Assembly (NCBI GenBank): GCA_024103385.1
Contig: JAGFIT010000085.1
Coordinates: 1 to 40,998, forward strand
Length of the DNA: 40,998 nt
Direction of reading: 5' to 3'
From: Vicingus serpentipes
Lineage (GTDB): Bacteria > Bacteroidota > Bacteroidia > Flavobacteriales_E > Vicingaceae
The translations under genes were made by a program, and so were the position numbers. A model generated the notes under the pieces. The model searched no databases. It saw only the letters and a program-made list of their open reading frames with translations, and was not told where the DNA came from. Position 1 is the first letter of the stretch, and the number at the start of each line of letters is the position of its first letter. Positions 23,841 through 32,190 of this stretch are shown in pieces.

Positions 23841-25403
23841 TTAATAACAATGGTTTATTGAAATGCTTAGGCTTGCAGATGTAACAACCGTTATCAATAT
23901 CAATGAGAAAACCAAGCTATATTTCTCTTCTTTGTAAAATTGAGCTACTAACCACCCACAAATAACAAAATAAAATGGAGTTAAGAAAATCCAAATTCTC
24001 TCCACCTCCAAATAAAATTGATTGGAAAAACTGATTAATATGATAGTGGTAACCAATGCATAAGTTAAAGACTTTAGGTGCTTTGGAATAGTAGTATTCT
24101 GCCTACTAAATCCATGAAAAATGATTCCAATGGTAGGTATACCTATAATACCTATATAGGCCAATATATTTCCTGTTGAGACAATAAAGTAACGCGACCA
24201 GTTATCTATTCCAGAATAATCCATTTGAACTTTCTCGTTAGACACAGATGAAACAAAGCATTCCCACATGTTAAAATGAGCGGTTAAATAGATAAAAAAG
24301 TAAATAGCGATAAAAGAGAGGAAGCTAATGAAGCCAAATTCAACGACTTGTTTTATGGTGATTTCTTTAAGGATTACTTTAAACACTAAAACTACTGCGC
24401 AGAAAAGTAAGTATATCAAAGCCGAATATGTGAAAAAAGTGTAGCCTGCAATAACAAAAGTAAATGCCATCGAATAAATGAATGATCGTTTTTGAAAAGC
24501 CTTCATCATCAGATATGTTGCTGTTATTGAAAATGGCAGCATCAACGGTGACATCGCAATTCCTGGAAAGAATAAAATAGCACCACTTGATCCATAAAAA
24601 ATAAAAGCCATCAACCTTTCACTTTTGCTAAAGTTCCAGAGCTTCATCAGTTTATAAAGCGGGAATAAAGCAAACAAAGTAGCTATAAAAGTTAGTAATT
24701 TTGAAAGGTAAGGCCAATAGTTTTCTTCAATTTTTAGAAGCAACAAATTTCCGGGTGGGTAATGGTTGTTATGTACGCCTAGCGAGCCCACTTTTTGAGT
24801 GTACTGGCTAAGTATATCTTGTATGGATTCAAATTTTGAAAGATCCGAAGCAAATGTACTATAATGACAATTGGCACTCAAAAATGTCTGCTCTAAAGAT
24901 AGGTGCCAACTAAAGCTCAGAATAAGCAGGCCGATTAAACCAATTAGTATTGAAGTATATTTTAGGTTTTGCCATTTCTTTCTCCAAACAAATGCAAAGA
25001 ATAAGAAGATAGCTGATGTGATTATAATTTGCTTATGCTCCCAGATACTTCCATTGTCTAAATGACCATAAAAAGGAGCACGAAATCCAATAAAAGCACC
25101 TCTAAAAATATTACCTGTGTAACTGTTGTTTTGGCTATACCAATTGAAAATTCCATTCCAAAAATAGAATATTAAAATAAATATTGCACTTATTGTAGTG
25201 ATGGATAAGAAGGGGTCAATCCAGTTAATTTTTGCGGTCAGACTTTTTCTAAGAATTAAAGAAGCGATTAATAAAAGTAAACTTATGCCAGCTAAAAGAA
25301 ATTGTGACTTCTCAGAATTCGGTGTAAGTGCTTCATGCCAATAATATGACAAGAGTGTTGCAATAAATACAACTGTAAGAATATGGTGTTTTATTGTTCT
25401 CAT
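23841..25403 (-). CDS. Polytopic membrane protein, possible GT-C glycosyltransferase
   Basis: This 520-residue protein has about 11-13 transmembrane helices. After the early helices a large loop contains NNHYPPGNLLLLK (around residue 215), reminiscent of the HxPPG loop in GT-C type lipid-linked sugar transferases. No strong DXD/EXD motif in the first loop was identified, so the family is uncertain. It is the last gene of a minus-strand surface-polysaccharide cluster (MBOAT, SGNH, methyltransferase), separated from the methyltransferase by 132 bp. A role in adding a sugar to a lipid- or envelope-bound polymer is an inference. It converges with the AddB-like gene; the 89 bp between them show no clear terminator. 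Confidence 0.5.
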   Translation of the reverse strand: MRTIKHHILTVVFIATLLSYYWHEALTPNSEKSQFLLAGISLLLLIASLILRKSLTAKINWIDPFLSITTISAIFILIFYFWNGIFNWYSQNNSYTGNIFRGAFIGFRAPFYGHLDNGSIWEHKQIIITSAIFLFFAFVWRKKWQNLKYTSILIGLIGLLILSFSWHLSLEQTFLSANCHYSTFASDLSKFESIQDILSQYTQKVGSLGVHNNHYPPGNLLLLKIEENYWPYLSKLLTFIATLFALFPLYKLMKLWNFSKSERLMAFIFYGSSGAILFFPGIAMSPLMLPFSITATYLMMKAFQKRSFIYSMAFTFVIAGYTFFTYSALIYLLFCAVVLVFKVILKEITIKQVVEFGFISFLSFIAIYFFIYLTAHFNMWECFVSSVSNEKVQMDYSGIDNWSRYFIVSTGNILAYIGIIGIPTIGIIFHGFSRQNTTIPKHLKSLTYALVTTIILISFSNQFYLEVERIWIFLTPFYFVICGWLVAQFYKEEKYSLVFSLILITVVTSASLSISINHCY

Positions 25404-25535
25404 TTAAAGTTCAATTATTGCTAACATTGAGCTAAGAGTTGTCTTATTAATGACTTTTAGCGGTTGATAAACGAAGTTCATCTTTTTTAAGGAGAAAGTC
25501 AAGTTCTTTAAGAGATATGGTTTTTTTAATGAATG

Positions 25536-26615
25536 TTATTTTTTAGTCACTCTAAACAATCCATATATTTCATGCCCTACATTAAGTTCAGGTGCTAATG
25601 TTATTAAATTAGCGTGATGATACCATGATAGAAAGTAAGTAGCTAATTTTCTATTTTTATGAATATACCATTTATTCAATACGTCTTTTTTATCAAAATT
25701 TTCTTGACTTACTTTTTCAAACTCTTTTTCAATGTAAAAACTGCTATTCTTTTGTTGGGAAACAGGAGCCATTAATTTTGTATCTACTTTCCATCCTCTC
25801 CCTCTTCGGGTAGTTTTTAACTTGTAAGTGTAGTATTCAAGACTTGAAAAATCATTTCTTTCTAAATAGTCTAATAATCCCTTTCCGTCAAAATAATTAA
25901 CGTGGTTAATGAGTAATTCTGATTTTTTGTTTAGTTCGTTATAGGTTAAATAATGTTTCCAAACATCTTCGTGTCCATTTGGAGTAATAAAGTGAAATAT
26001 TCCCTGATTTTTCAAATATGCTTTTACATTTTTGATCACTTTTCCGATATCAATCACGTGTTCTATAATGTCTCTCGCAATAATTAAATCAAACTTGTTT
26101 TCTAATTCAGGGTCATATGTTTCTGGGATACTTTCAATAGTATTAAATTGGTGAGTACGTTTATTAATCAGAAGCACCTCTTTATTTACATCCATTACGG
26201 TAACATTGGCATTCGGAAATACAAATTTTACTCCTTCCGAAAAATAACCAGACCCTGGTCCTAATTCTAAAATCTGTTGCGGAATGATTTTTTTTCTTTT
26301 TAACGACATGCCAAAAAGAAAACCTCTCCTAAAATTTCTTAATAAATTTTTACCTTGGTCTTTTGGGGAAGTTCTTAGTGATTCTTCAATATAGTAAGCA
26401 AAACACCCTTTTGCTGTTTCTTCTTGCGTAAGCATAGGGTCTAATTGCATAAGGCCACATTTTTCACACTTAACGATATCACTATTTTTGATGTCCCAAA
26501 AATCAACCTCACCAATTTTATCTCCGCTTTTTGAGTCACACATCCTGCATGCTTCTTTTCTCTCAACTATTTTTCCTTTTAATGGAGTTGGTATTTTTTT
26601 TAATAGACGATTCAT
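25536..26615 (-). CDS. Class I SAM methyltransferase with N-terminal zinc-ribbon
   Basis: The protein is 359 residues from ATG 26615; an in-frame ATG at 26675 would overlap the previous gene and adds no domain. The N-terminus has CRMC and CEKC (C-x2-C pairs about 30 residues apart), a zinc-ribbon as in sugar or lipid C-methyltransferases. The SAM-binding motif is ILELGPGSGYFSEGV, motif II VTVMDVNKE, and motif III is preceded by FDLIIARDIIEHV. The end is rich in basic and aromatic residues. Such zinc-ribbon methyltransferases often modify nucleotide sugars or envelope polymers, which fits the neighbouring MBOAT/SGNH genes. It starts 26 bp after the SGNH-like gene. Confidence 0.8.
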   Translation of the reverse strand: MNRLLKKIPTPLKGKIVERKEACRMCDSKSGDKIGEVDFWDIKNSDIVKCEKCGLMQLDPMLTQEETAKGCFAYYIEESLRTSPKDQGKNLLRNFRRGFLFGMSLKRKKIIPQQILELGPGSGYFSEGVKFVFPNANVTVMDVNKEVLLINKRTHQFNTIESIPETYDPELENKFDLIIARDIIEHVIDIGKVIKNVKAYLKNQGIFHFITPNGHEDVWKHYLTYNELNKKSELLINHVNYFDGKGLLDYLERNDFSSLEYYTYKLKTTRRGRGWKVDTKLMAPVSQQKNSSFYIEKEFEKVSQENFDKKDVLNKWYIHKNRKLATYFLSWYHHANLITLAPELNVGHEIYGLFRVTKK

Positions 26616-26641
26616 GTACTTATTCAATTGAAAGTTTAAAA

Positions 26642-27586
26642 TTACCGAATAGATTGGTATTGTTTTGTTAACCACTCTCCTAATTCATTAGCTCCTTTGT
26701 AATTAAGGTGTTCACCATCTACCCAATTTGCAGGGTTGTCAAATATATGGCTAGGAGGAATCCAAACATCTCCCAAATTTTTATAGAAGTTATAGTTTAA
26801 AGGTTTTTTTAAAGCTGTTCCATAAGAAGGTAAGTAGAGAAAAATAATCTTTACATTTTGATCTGAAGCCAATTGAGAAATTTTTTTGATGTAACTTTTG
26901 GGGTATTCCAATTGAATTGATTTTAAATAGGTTGATGTTTTTTTATAACGATTAATTTGGTTTTTTTTGTGGTTAATAAGAAATTCTTTATCAGCAGTAA
27001 ATTTAAAAGGAACGTAGCTGTAGTTGTTTTTATAGCTAGCAGGAGTATTATATTTTAACGTTTTGGTTATTCGTTTTCGGGTATAGCTAAAACGACAAAA
27101 GAAAACATTGTATATATCTTTAATTACTGAGGGGTATATGATGGGTGGTTGTAATACATCATTTAAATCAGCAATGTAGGGGAAATCTTGATGGCTTGAA
27201 GTACTTTCTTGTTCAGTAACTTCCATAACAATTACTTGGGGAGATTTTGTTGTTAATAAATCTTTCACCAAAGGCAATTGTATATTTCTGCCAATAGTAC
27301 AATAAGCAAGATTAGCTACGCTTTTATTTTGAATGGCTTTGTAGTTGATTAGTTTTTCTATTAATGAGTCGTTAATCCCGCAACCAGTATGAGACGTTCC
27401 TAGAAAAGCAATATCAATAGGTTGGTTGTTTTGAAAAAGTCGGTAATAAATCCAGGAAGTATTACAATCTACATTGTTTCTATAATTATAACCGTATTCT
27501 TTACTGTATGGAGCATAATAAAGGTAGATGGTTCCCATTAGAAAAGGAAGAATAAAAAGTAGGATATGTTTTAAAAATGACTTCAC
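26642..27586 (-). CDS. Membrane-anchored SGNH-like hydrolase/acyltransferase
   Basis: The 314-residue protein has an N-terminal anchor or signal (LKHILLFILPFLMGTIYLYY). The block IAFLGTSHTGCGINDSL places a Ser after GTS as the nucleophile of an SGNH-type fold, and WVDGEHLNYKGANELGEWL near the end gives the catalytic D-x-x-H (DGEH). This is the layout of AlgX/AlgJ/DltD-like partners of MBOAT proteins. It lies 6 bp after the MBOAT gene, so the two should form an O-acylation machine: MBOAT carries the acyl group across the membrane and the SGNH protein transfers it to a polymer outside. The polymer is unknown. Confidence 0.8.
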   Translation of the reverse strand: MKSFLKHILLFILPFLMGTIYLYYAPYSKEYGYNYRNNVDCNTSWIYYRLFQNNQPIDIAFLGTSHTGCGINDSLIEKLINYKAIQNKSVANLAYCTIGRNIQLPLVKDLLTTKSPQVIVMEVTEQESTSSHQDFPYIADLNDVLQPPIIYPSVIKDIYNVFFCRFSYTRKRITKTLKYNTPASYKNNYSYVPFKFTADKEFLINHKKNQINRYKKTSTYLKSIQLEYPKSYIKKISQLASDQNVKIIFLYLPSYGTALKKPLNYNFYKNLGDVWIPPSHIFDNPANWVDGEHLNYKGANELGEWLTKQYQSIR

Positions 27587-27592
27587 CTTTTC

Positions 27593-29074
27593 TTAAAATT
27601 GAAAATATACAAATTCTTGTGGCTCTCCGAATGAACCAAATAGAATTAACCATACAATTACAAAATAATAAATAATAATTCGGGCGTATTTTGGAATTTT
27701 ATAGATAACACCATCAATTCCTTTGTTTCTAATAATAAGGTCTCCTGTAAAAAAAATAATGAAGGAGAGTGTTAAATAAAACGCTTCTCGTGGAGTTGCA
27801 AATAGTTCTTGAAAAGGAGTTAGAAAATTAGAAAGGCTTGAAAAATGGACTCCTACTTTTTGTGGGAGATGTTTAAATAGTGTAATGGCATCATAGCCAC
27901 TTTCAGCTCTAAATATCATTAATGAAAAAGCAAATAAACAGAAGGTGCTTATTATTTGAAAAATTTTTAAAATTTTAGGGAAATGAGTAACCCCTAAAAA
28001 GGTATTTATCTTTTTCCTGATGTTTTCAGTATAGATTGCGTAAACCAAATAAAAGCCATTTAAAGCTCCCCAAATAGCAAAAGCCCAACTTGCTCCATGC
28101 CATAGGCCACTTATTAAAAATGTAATAAATATATTAAAGGCCCATTTTTCTTTTGAGCCTCTGTTTCCTCCTAATGGAATATACAGGTAATCCCTAAACC
28201 ATGTAGATAAAGAAATGTGCCATCTTGACCAAAATTCCTTCATTGAAGTAGAAAACAAGGGGGTTCTAAAATTAGTCATGAGTTTAAACCCAAAGAGTCT
28301 CGCTACTCCTATTGCAATATCAGAGTATCCAGAAAAGTCACAATACACTTGAAATGTAAAAAAGATGGTTGCAATTATAACGGATAAACCATAGTAGTCT
28401 TCAGGAGAACTGTAAATAATATCAACATATTTGGAGAGGTTATCGGCTATAACTACTTTTTTAAATAAGCCCCATAACGCCATTCTTAATCCAGACATGG
28501 CAAATTGGTAATTAAATTTTCGGTTTTTTAAAAATTGAGGAAGTAAATCAATAGCTCTCTCAATTGGGCCTGCTACAAGTTGTGGGAAAAAAGCAACAAA
28601 GGCAAAAAAAGCGATTGGGTCTTTTGCAGGTTTTAATTTTTCTCGATAAATATCAATCGTATAACTTAATGTTTGAAAAGTGTAAAAACTAATTCCAACA
28701 GGTAGAAGAACAACTAATGTTCCTTTATTTAAGGCTACTCCAAACAGATGAAATAAATCAATAAAAGAATCAACAAAGAAGTTGTAATATTTGAAGAAAC
28801 CTAGAATTCCTAGGTTAATGATGATGCTAATGATTAATAATTTTTTCCTTTTTTTAGGATTAGAGGCACCATAAATTTGCGAGCCAATTAGATAGTCAGA
28901 AAGAGAACTAATAAATATTAAAGAAAGAAACCTCCAATCCCACCAACCATAAAAAATATAACTAGCAACAAGAATTAATAAGTTTTGTTTATTTAAATTT
29001 TTATGGATGAAGAACCAGTAGAAAATAAATACTACTGGTAAAAAGATGAGAAAAGAGATGGAGTTAAATAACAT
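27593..29074 (-). CDS. MBOAT family O-acyltransferase (AlgI-like)
   Basis: The 493-residue polytopic inner-membrane protein has the AlgI/DltB hallmarks: a start with MLFNSISFLIFLPVVFIFYW, a cytoplasmic block VAGPIERAIDLLPQF, the conserved YCDFSGYSDIAIGVARLFGF, FWSRWHISLSTWFRDYLYIP, and the putative catalytic His in LISGLWHGASWAF. About 11 helices are apparent. MBOAT proteins move acetyl or other acyl groups for export; here the partner is the SGNH-like protein encoded 6 bp downstream. It is the first gene of the surface-modification cluster. Confidence 0.92.
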   Translation of the reverse strand: MLFNSISFLIFLPVVFIFYWFFIHKNLNKQNLLILVASYIFYGWWDWRFLSLIFISSLSDYLIGSQIYGASNPKKRKKLLIISIIINLGILGFFKYYNFFVDSFIDLFHLFGVALNKGTLVVLLPVGISFYTFQTLSYTIDIYREKLKPAKDPIAFFAFVAFFPQLVAGPIERAIDLLPQFLKNRKFNYQFAMSGLRMALWGLFKKVVIADNLSKYVDIIYSSPEDYYGLSVIIATIFFTFQVYCDFSGYSDIAIGVARLFGFKLMTNFRTPLFSTSMKEFWSRWHISLSTWFRDYLYIPLGGNRGSKEKWAFNIFITFLISGLWHGASWAFAIWGALNGFYLVYAIYTENIRKKINTFLGVTHFPKILKIFQIISTFCLFAFSLMIFRAESGYDAITLFKHLPQKVGVHFSSLSNFLTPFQELFATPREAFYLTLSFIIFFTGDLIIRNKGIDGVIYKIPKYARIIIYYFVIVWLILFGSFGEPQEFVYFQF

Positions 29075-29108
29075 AAAAAGGGGAAGAAGTCATTAAAATT
29101 AGCTTTCT

Positions 29109-29116
29109 CAAATTTA
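29109..29116 (-). promoter_or_regulatory. Putative -7 element for the MBOAT cluster
   Basis: On the minus strand TAAATTTG matches TAnnTTTG, 34 bp before the MBOAT start. No TTG is seen at the expected -33 spacing. Weak evidence. Confidence 0.35.
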
Positions 29117-29187
29117 TTTGTAACGACTAAACTAATTAAAAATAAGGATAATAAACAAGACGAAACAGCTATTTAATAAAGAAACAG

Positions 29188-29427
29188 TTATATGTCGTAC
29201 AATTCTCCACGATGAGGTTTTAACGCATCTCTTACGGCAATCATTTGAGGTTCTATAACTACCATGTAGGCAATAGTGTGCATTTCATTAATAGTATCAA
29301 TACCTGAAGCTACCAATTCAATGTTTTCTTTAATGGCAAATTCATTAATATGAACAACATGATGTTTGGCTATTTCTTTAGCTTCGTCTCCTTTAAAATC
29401 CCAAATGAGTTTGATAGCTCTATTCAT
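29188..29427 (-). CDS. Small conserved hypothetical protein (79 residues)
   Basis: No family is recognised. It is soluble, with no signal or membrane segment, and has His residues in KHHVVHINEFAI and Met-rich strands (MHTIAYMVVIEPQMIAVRDA), suggesting a small alpha/beta fold with possible metal ligands. The ATG overlaps the stop of the START-domain gene (ATGA), so it is translated with it. It is the last gene of the six-gene operon that includes the MbnP/MbnH-like pair, though a role in that system is not shown. Confidence 0.6.
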   Translation of the reverse strand: MNRAIKLIWDFKGDEAKEIAKHHVVHINEFAIKENIELVASGIDTINEMHTIAYMVVIEPQMIAVRDALKPHRGELYDI

Positions 29428-30077
29428 TCAAAAAAATGGTTGTTATGATGTAAATATTTTTCTTTTGTCAGTTCATTTTTAAAATTTTCCATTGTTTCAT
29501 AAGGACCAATTTCAATGGTCATGTTTAAGAGCCAAGTAGGTATTTTTCCTGCAGGGTCTAATTTTAAATAGTAATCAATCGCAATTTTTCCATTTTTTAA
29601 AGGTGTAAATTTCCACTTACTTTCGAAGTCAGTTACCCTTACCACTCCCTTCTTTAAAGGAATTTTATCAATATGTTCTAGTGGTTTAGAAGAGGAGTAA
29701 ACAATCTTGCTGTCCATATCTTGATAAAAGGTGTTGTGAACGTATAATTCTCTATCTGAAATAGGCCATGGAGTGTCACTTTGGGTGTAATACACCATTT
29801 CTGTTTTATTGATACGCTTTATCTTTTTTGACAAACTACATTTGTAGATCCAATTCACATAATTGTCAGGATCTGCTAGCACATTTAGAATAGTAGACAT
29901 TTCTGCTTTGACAATTGCATGAGACTTGATTTGTTTAAGGGATTTCCCTTCAGGAATGAATGAAAATACTTGAATGTCGTTTTTAGATTTTTCCAGTTTC
30001 CATTTAATAGCATTGTTGGAACTACTACAAACAATAGCAATAACTAACAATAAAAAGAATGGAGTAATTATCCTCAT
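29424..30077 (-). CDS. START/lipid-transfer-like domain exported protein
   Basis: The 217-residue protein has an N-terminal signal (MRIITPFFLLLVIAIVC, which might be a weak lipobox with Cys17). The body shows START-family features: VKAEMSTILNVLADPDNYVNW, TPWPISDRELYVHN and IDYYLKLDPAGKIPTWLLNM. START domains bind lipids or sterols in a deep pocket. It follows the peroxidase gene by 4 bp and overlaps the 79-residue gene, so it belongs to the same operon. The ligand is unknown and a link to metal handling is only by position. Confidence 0.75.
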   Translation of the reverse strand: MRIITPFFLLLVIAIVCSSSNNAIKWKLEKSKNDIQVFSFIPEGKSLKQIKSHAIVKAEMSTILNVLADPDNYVNWIYKCSLSKKIKRINKTEMVYYTQSDTPWPISDRELYVHNTFYQDMDSKIVYSSSKPLEHIDKIPLKKGVVRVTDFESKWKFTPLKNGKIAIDYYLKLDPAGKIPTWLLNMTIEIGPYETMENFKNELTKEKYLHHNNHFFE

Positions 30078-30081
30078 GTTG

Positions 30082-31245
30082 TTATGGAGCTTTGTAAGCA
30101 GGATTGTTAATGAAACTACTATCCGTTAATGCTAATAAAAAGGCTTTTAAATCAGCTTTTTCTTGAGGAGTCATTTGTACTCCCCCTTGTCCTGAAAATT
30201 GCATGTCAGGATCAATAGTAGAAGATAGTTTTACTCCTGTACTATAATGTTCCAAAACTTCATCGATGGTAGCAAAACGACCATCATGCATGTAAGGAGC
30301 TGTAAAAACTAAGTTTCTTAAGGAAGGGGTTTTAAATTTTCCGTTATCAGCAGGATTACCTGTGATGGCTCCTAGCCCTAAATCAGTAAAAGTAGCATCT
30401 AAACCATTGTTTCTAAAAGTGTTATCTGTCCATAAAGGATTCGCAGAATTGCCATGGCAGTGAAAACAATCTCCACCAGATTCGGTCATAAAAACGTTAA
30501 AACCACTAATTTCTGATGGTGTTAGTGAAATTTGACCCAATAGGTATCTGTCAAATCTAGAGTTACCTGAAACGATGGTACGTTCAAATTGTGCGATGGC
30601 TTTGGTAACAAGAATGGAATCGATAACATTTGTTCCAAAAGCAGCCAAGAACAAATTAGGGTAGGTTGGGTGAGCTTGTAATGAAGCCATAGCCGCAGGC
30701 CAAGTGTTGTGCATTTCTATAGGGTTAACTACCGGACCAATAGCTTGTGCCTCAACATTAGGAGCTCTACCATCCCAAAAGAATTTTTGACTAAAATTCC
30801 ATGCAACGTTAAAAATTGGCATAGAATTTCTGTTGCCTTGTAACCCGTCAATACCAGTGCTAAATTGATTAGTGTCCGTAAAAGCAATGTCGGGAGCATG
30901 ACAAGTAGCACAGGATTGAGTGCCATCTCCAGATAAGATAGGGTCAAAAAATAATCTTCTTCCTAATTCAATTCCTTCAACAGTTAAAGGATTGTTAGGT
31001 GGAATTAAGGGAGGAGGAAGTAATTGCGAAAAAATAGTAGGTATTGTTATTTGTGCTGGAGTTGCTGTTCCATTTGTTGGGGGAGGTGGAGGTGAAGTGG
31101 AGGCAAGAATACAACTCCCATCATCTTGTTCGGCATCGGGGTTATAGTTGATCGCTGTTGGATCAGTACAGCCTTCCTTTTTAGCACAAGAATAAACACT
31201 CCAGCTGACTATAATAATAAGTAGGTATGTTAACTTTTTTTTCAC
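30082..31245 (-). CDS. Di-heme cytochrome c peroxidase/MauG family lipoprotein (MbnH-like)
   Basis: The 387-residue lipoprotein (lipobox ..WSVYSC20) has two heme c motifs, CATCH (112-116) and CFHCH (260-264), and the family block SLRNLVFTAPYMHDGRFATI that supplies the downstream Met/His. Between the lipobox and the enzyme lies C26-TDPTAINYNPDAEQDDGS-C45 and then a Pro-rich linker. The family includes bacterial CcpA and the MauG/MbnH enzymes, which oxidise tryptophan in partner proteins. The gene directly follows an MbnP-like gene, which argues for the MbnH-type role over simple peroxide removal. Placement is periplasmic or outer membrane. An intercistronic hairpin lies 12 bp upstream of its start. 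Confidence 0.9.
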   Translation of the reverse strand: MKKKLTYLLIIIVSWSVYSCAKKEGCTDPTAINYNPDAEQDDGSCILASTSPPPPPTNGTATPAQITIPTIFSQLLPPPLIPPNNPLTVEGIELGRRLFFDPILSGDGTQSCATCHAPDIAFTDTNQFSTGIDGLQGNRNSMPIFNVAWNFSQKFFWDGRAPNVEAQAIGPVVNPIEMHNTWPAAMASLQAHPTYPNLFLAAFGTNVIDSILVTKAIAQFERTIVSGNSRFDRYLLGQISLTPSEISGFNVFMTESGGDCFHCHGNSANPLWTDNTFRNNGLDATFTDLGLGAITGNPADNGKFKTPSLRNLVFTAPYMHDGRFATIDEVLEHYSTGVKLSSTIDPDMQFSGQGGVQMTPQEKADLKAFLLALTDSSFINNPAYKAP

Positions 31246-31256
31246 AGATTGATATT

Positions 31257-31287
31257 AACTCAGCTTCACATTTTGTGAAGCTGAGTT
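31257..31287. other. Strong hairpin between the mbnP-like and mbnH-like genes
   Basis: AACTCAGCTTCACA (31257-31270) and TGTGAAGCTGAGTT (31274-31287) form a perfect 14-bp stem with loop TTT. On the minus strand no T-run follows, so it is not a classical terminator; it may stabilise or punctuate the operon mRNA and set the ratio of the two proteins. Confidence 0.7.
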
Positions 31288-31298
31288 GTATAAAGTTA

Positions 31299-32165
31299 CT
31301 AATTAGTTTCTAAAACGGTTCCTAAACTGAAAACTGTGCCGCCATTTGCTTGCATCATTTTTTGAGCAGTATAATTGGGCATCAACATACTATGATACAT
31401 ATTTAAATCCCAAGTGTTCGGATTTTTGTACCATTCGGCAATGTTCATTTTAATTTCTATGTTGGCATTAGCTTTACTCAAAGTTACACCAGCTAAATTG
31501 GCTTTAAAGTAATTTTGTTCATAAACCCCGGTGCTCACTTTAGCAGTTCCCTGATGGTAAGCATAAGATGAATCGTTTCCTTGTTCTTTGTACATACCTT
31601 CCATTTGCATAAAATGATAACCGCCACCTAACATAGCTGGCCAGTTCCAATTTACAACGTTTAAATCAGCATAATTATTACTAATATTATCTAAGCTATC
31701 AAATCCAAAAATAAAGGATATGCCACTGTAAGTGTCATGAGGGATATCTATTGTAGTTGAATAACTTAACCCTGTTCCATTGGTAACATCCACCAATTGA
31801 TAACCATCAATAACAATACTATCTCCATTAGATTTGTACAGGCGTACATCAGAAATTAGGTAACGTAATTTAGAAATACTCAAGGTATCATTATTAGCAT
31901 TTACATAATTAAATTGGTTAAAAGTAGCACTACTTACAGGTGTACCGTCAAAATTATGGGTAAATGTAAAGGTGATGTGAGAATGGTCATTGGTTTCTTC
32001 TTCTGTTGTTTGGTCGTAAGTACAAGAGCCATCTTCTTTACTAGCTTCTGAATCGTAGTTTTTGGCTAAAGGATCGGTGCATCCCTCTTTTTTAGAGCAT
32101 GATGTGGTTACAGATCCTAGTAAAATTACAATAGCTGTTGTGAATAATATATTTTGTGTTTTCAT
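31299..32165 (-). CDS. MbnP family lipoprotein (likely partner of the di-heme enzyme)
   Basis: The 288-residue lipoprotein (lipobox ..SVTTSC23) starts, after the lipid Cys, with C29-TDPLAKNYDSEASKEDGS-C48, the same module as in the following peroxidase. The MbnP domain follows: THNFDGTPVSSATFNQFNYV, LRYLISDVRLY and the conserved signature with W173-N-W175 and GGGYHFMQMEG. In Methylosinus the related MbnP has a Trp converted by MbnH, with copper binding. W173 and W175 are candidates for such modification here (inference). The protein should sit in the periplasm or on the outer membrane. It lies between an outer-membrane-like protein gene and the di-heme enzyme gene. Confidence 0.85.
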   Translation of the reverse strand: MKTQNILFTTAIVILLGSVTTSCSKKEGCTDPLAKNYDSEASKEDGSCTYDQTTEEETNDHSHITFTFTHNFDGTPVSSATFNQFNYVNANNDTLSISKLRYLISDVRLYKSNGDSIVIDGYQLVDVTNGTGLSYSTTIDIPHDTYSGISFIFGFDSLDNISNNYADLNVVNWNWPAMLGGGYHFMQMEGMYKEQGNDSSYAYHQGTAKVSTGVYEQNYFKANLAGVTLSKANANIEIKMNIAEWYKNPNTWDLNMYHSMLMPNYTAQKMMQANGGTVFSLGTVLETN

Positions 32166-32190
32166 GATATGAAAGTTTTTATAAAATTAA

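Noticed and set aside
25404..25535. Short open frame on the minus strand (…ISLKELDFLLKKDELRL…)
   Set aside because: It has no start codon and a stop just upstream; it may be a decayed remnant, but there is too little to call.
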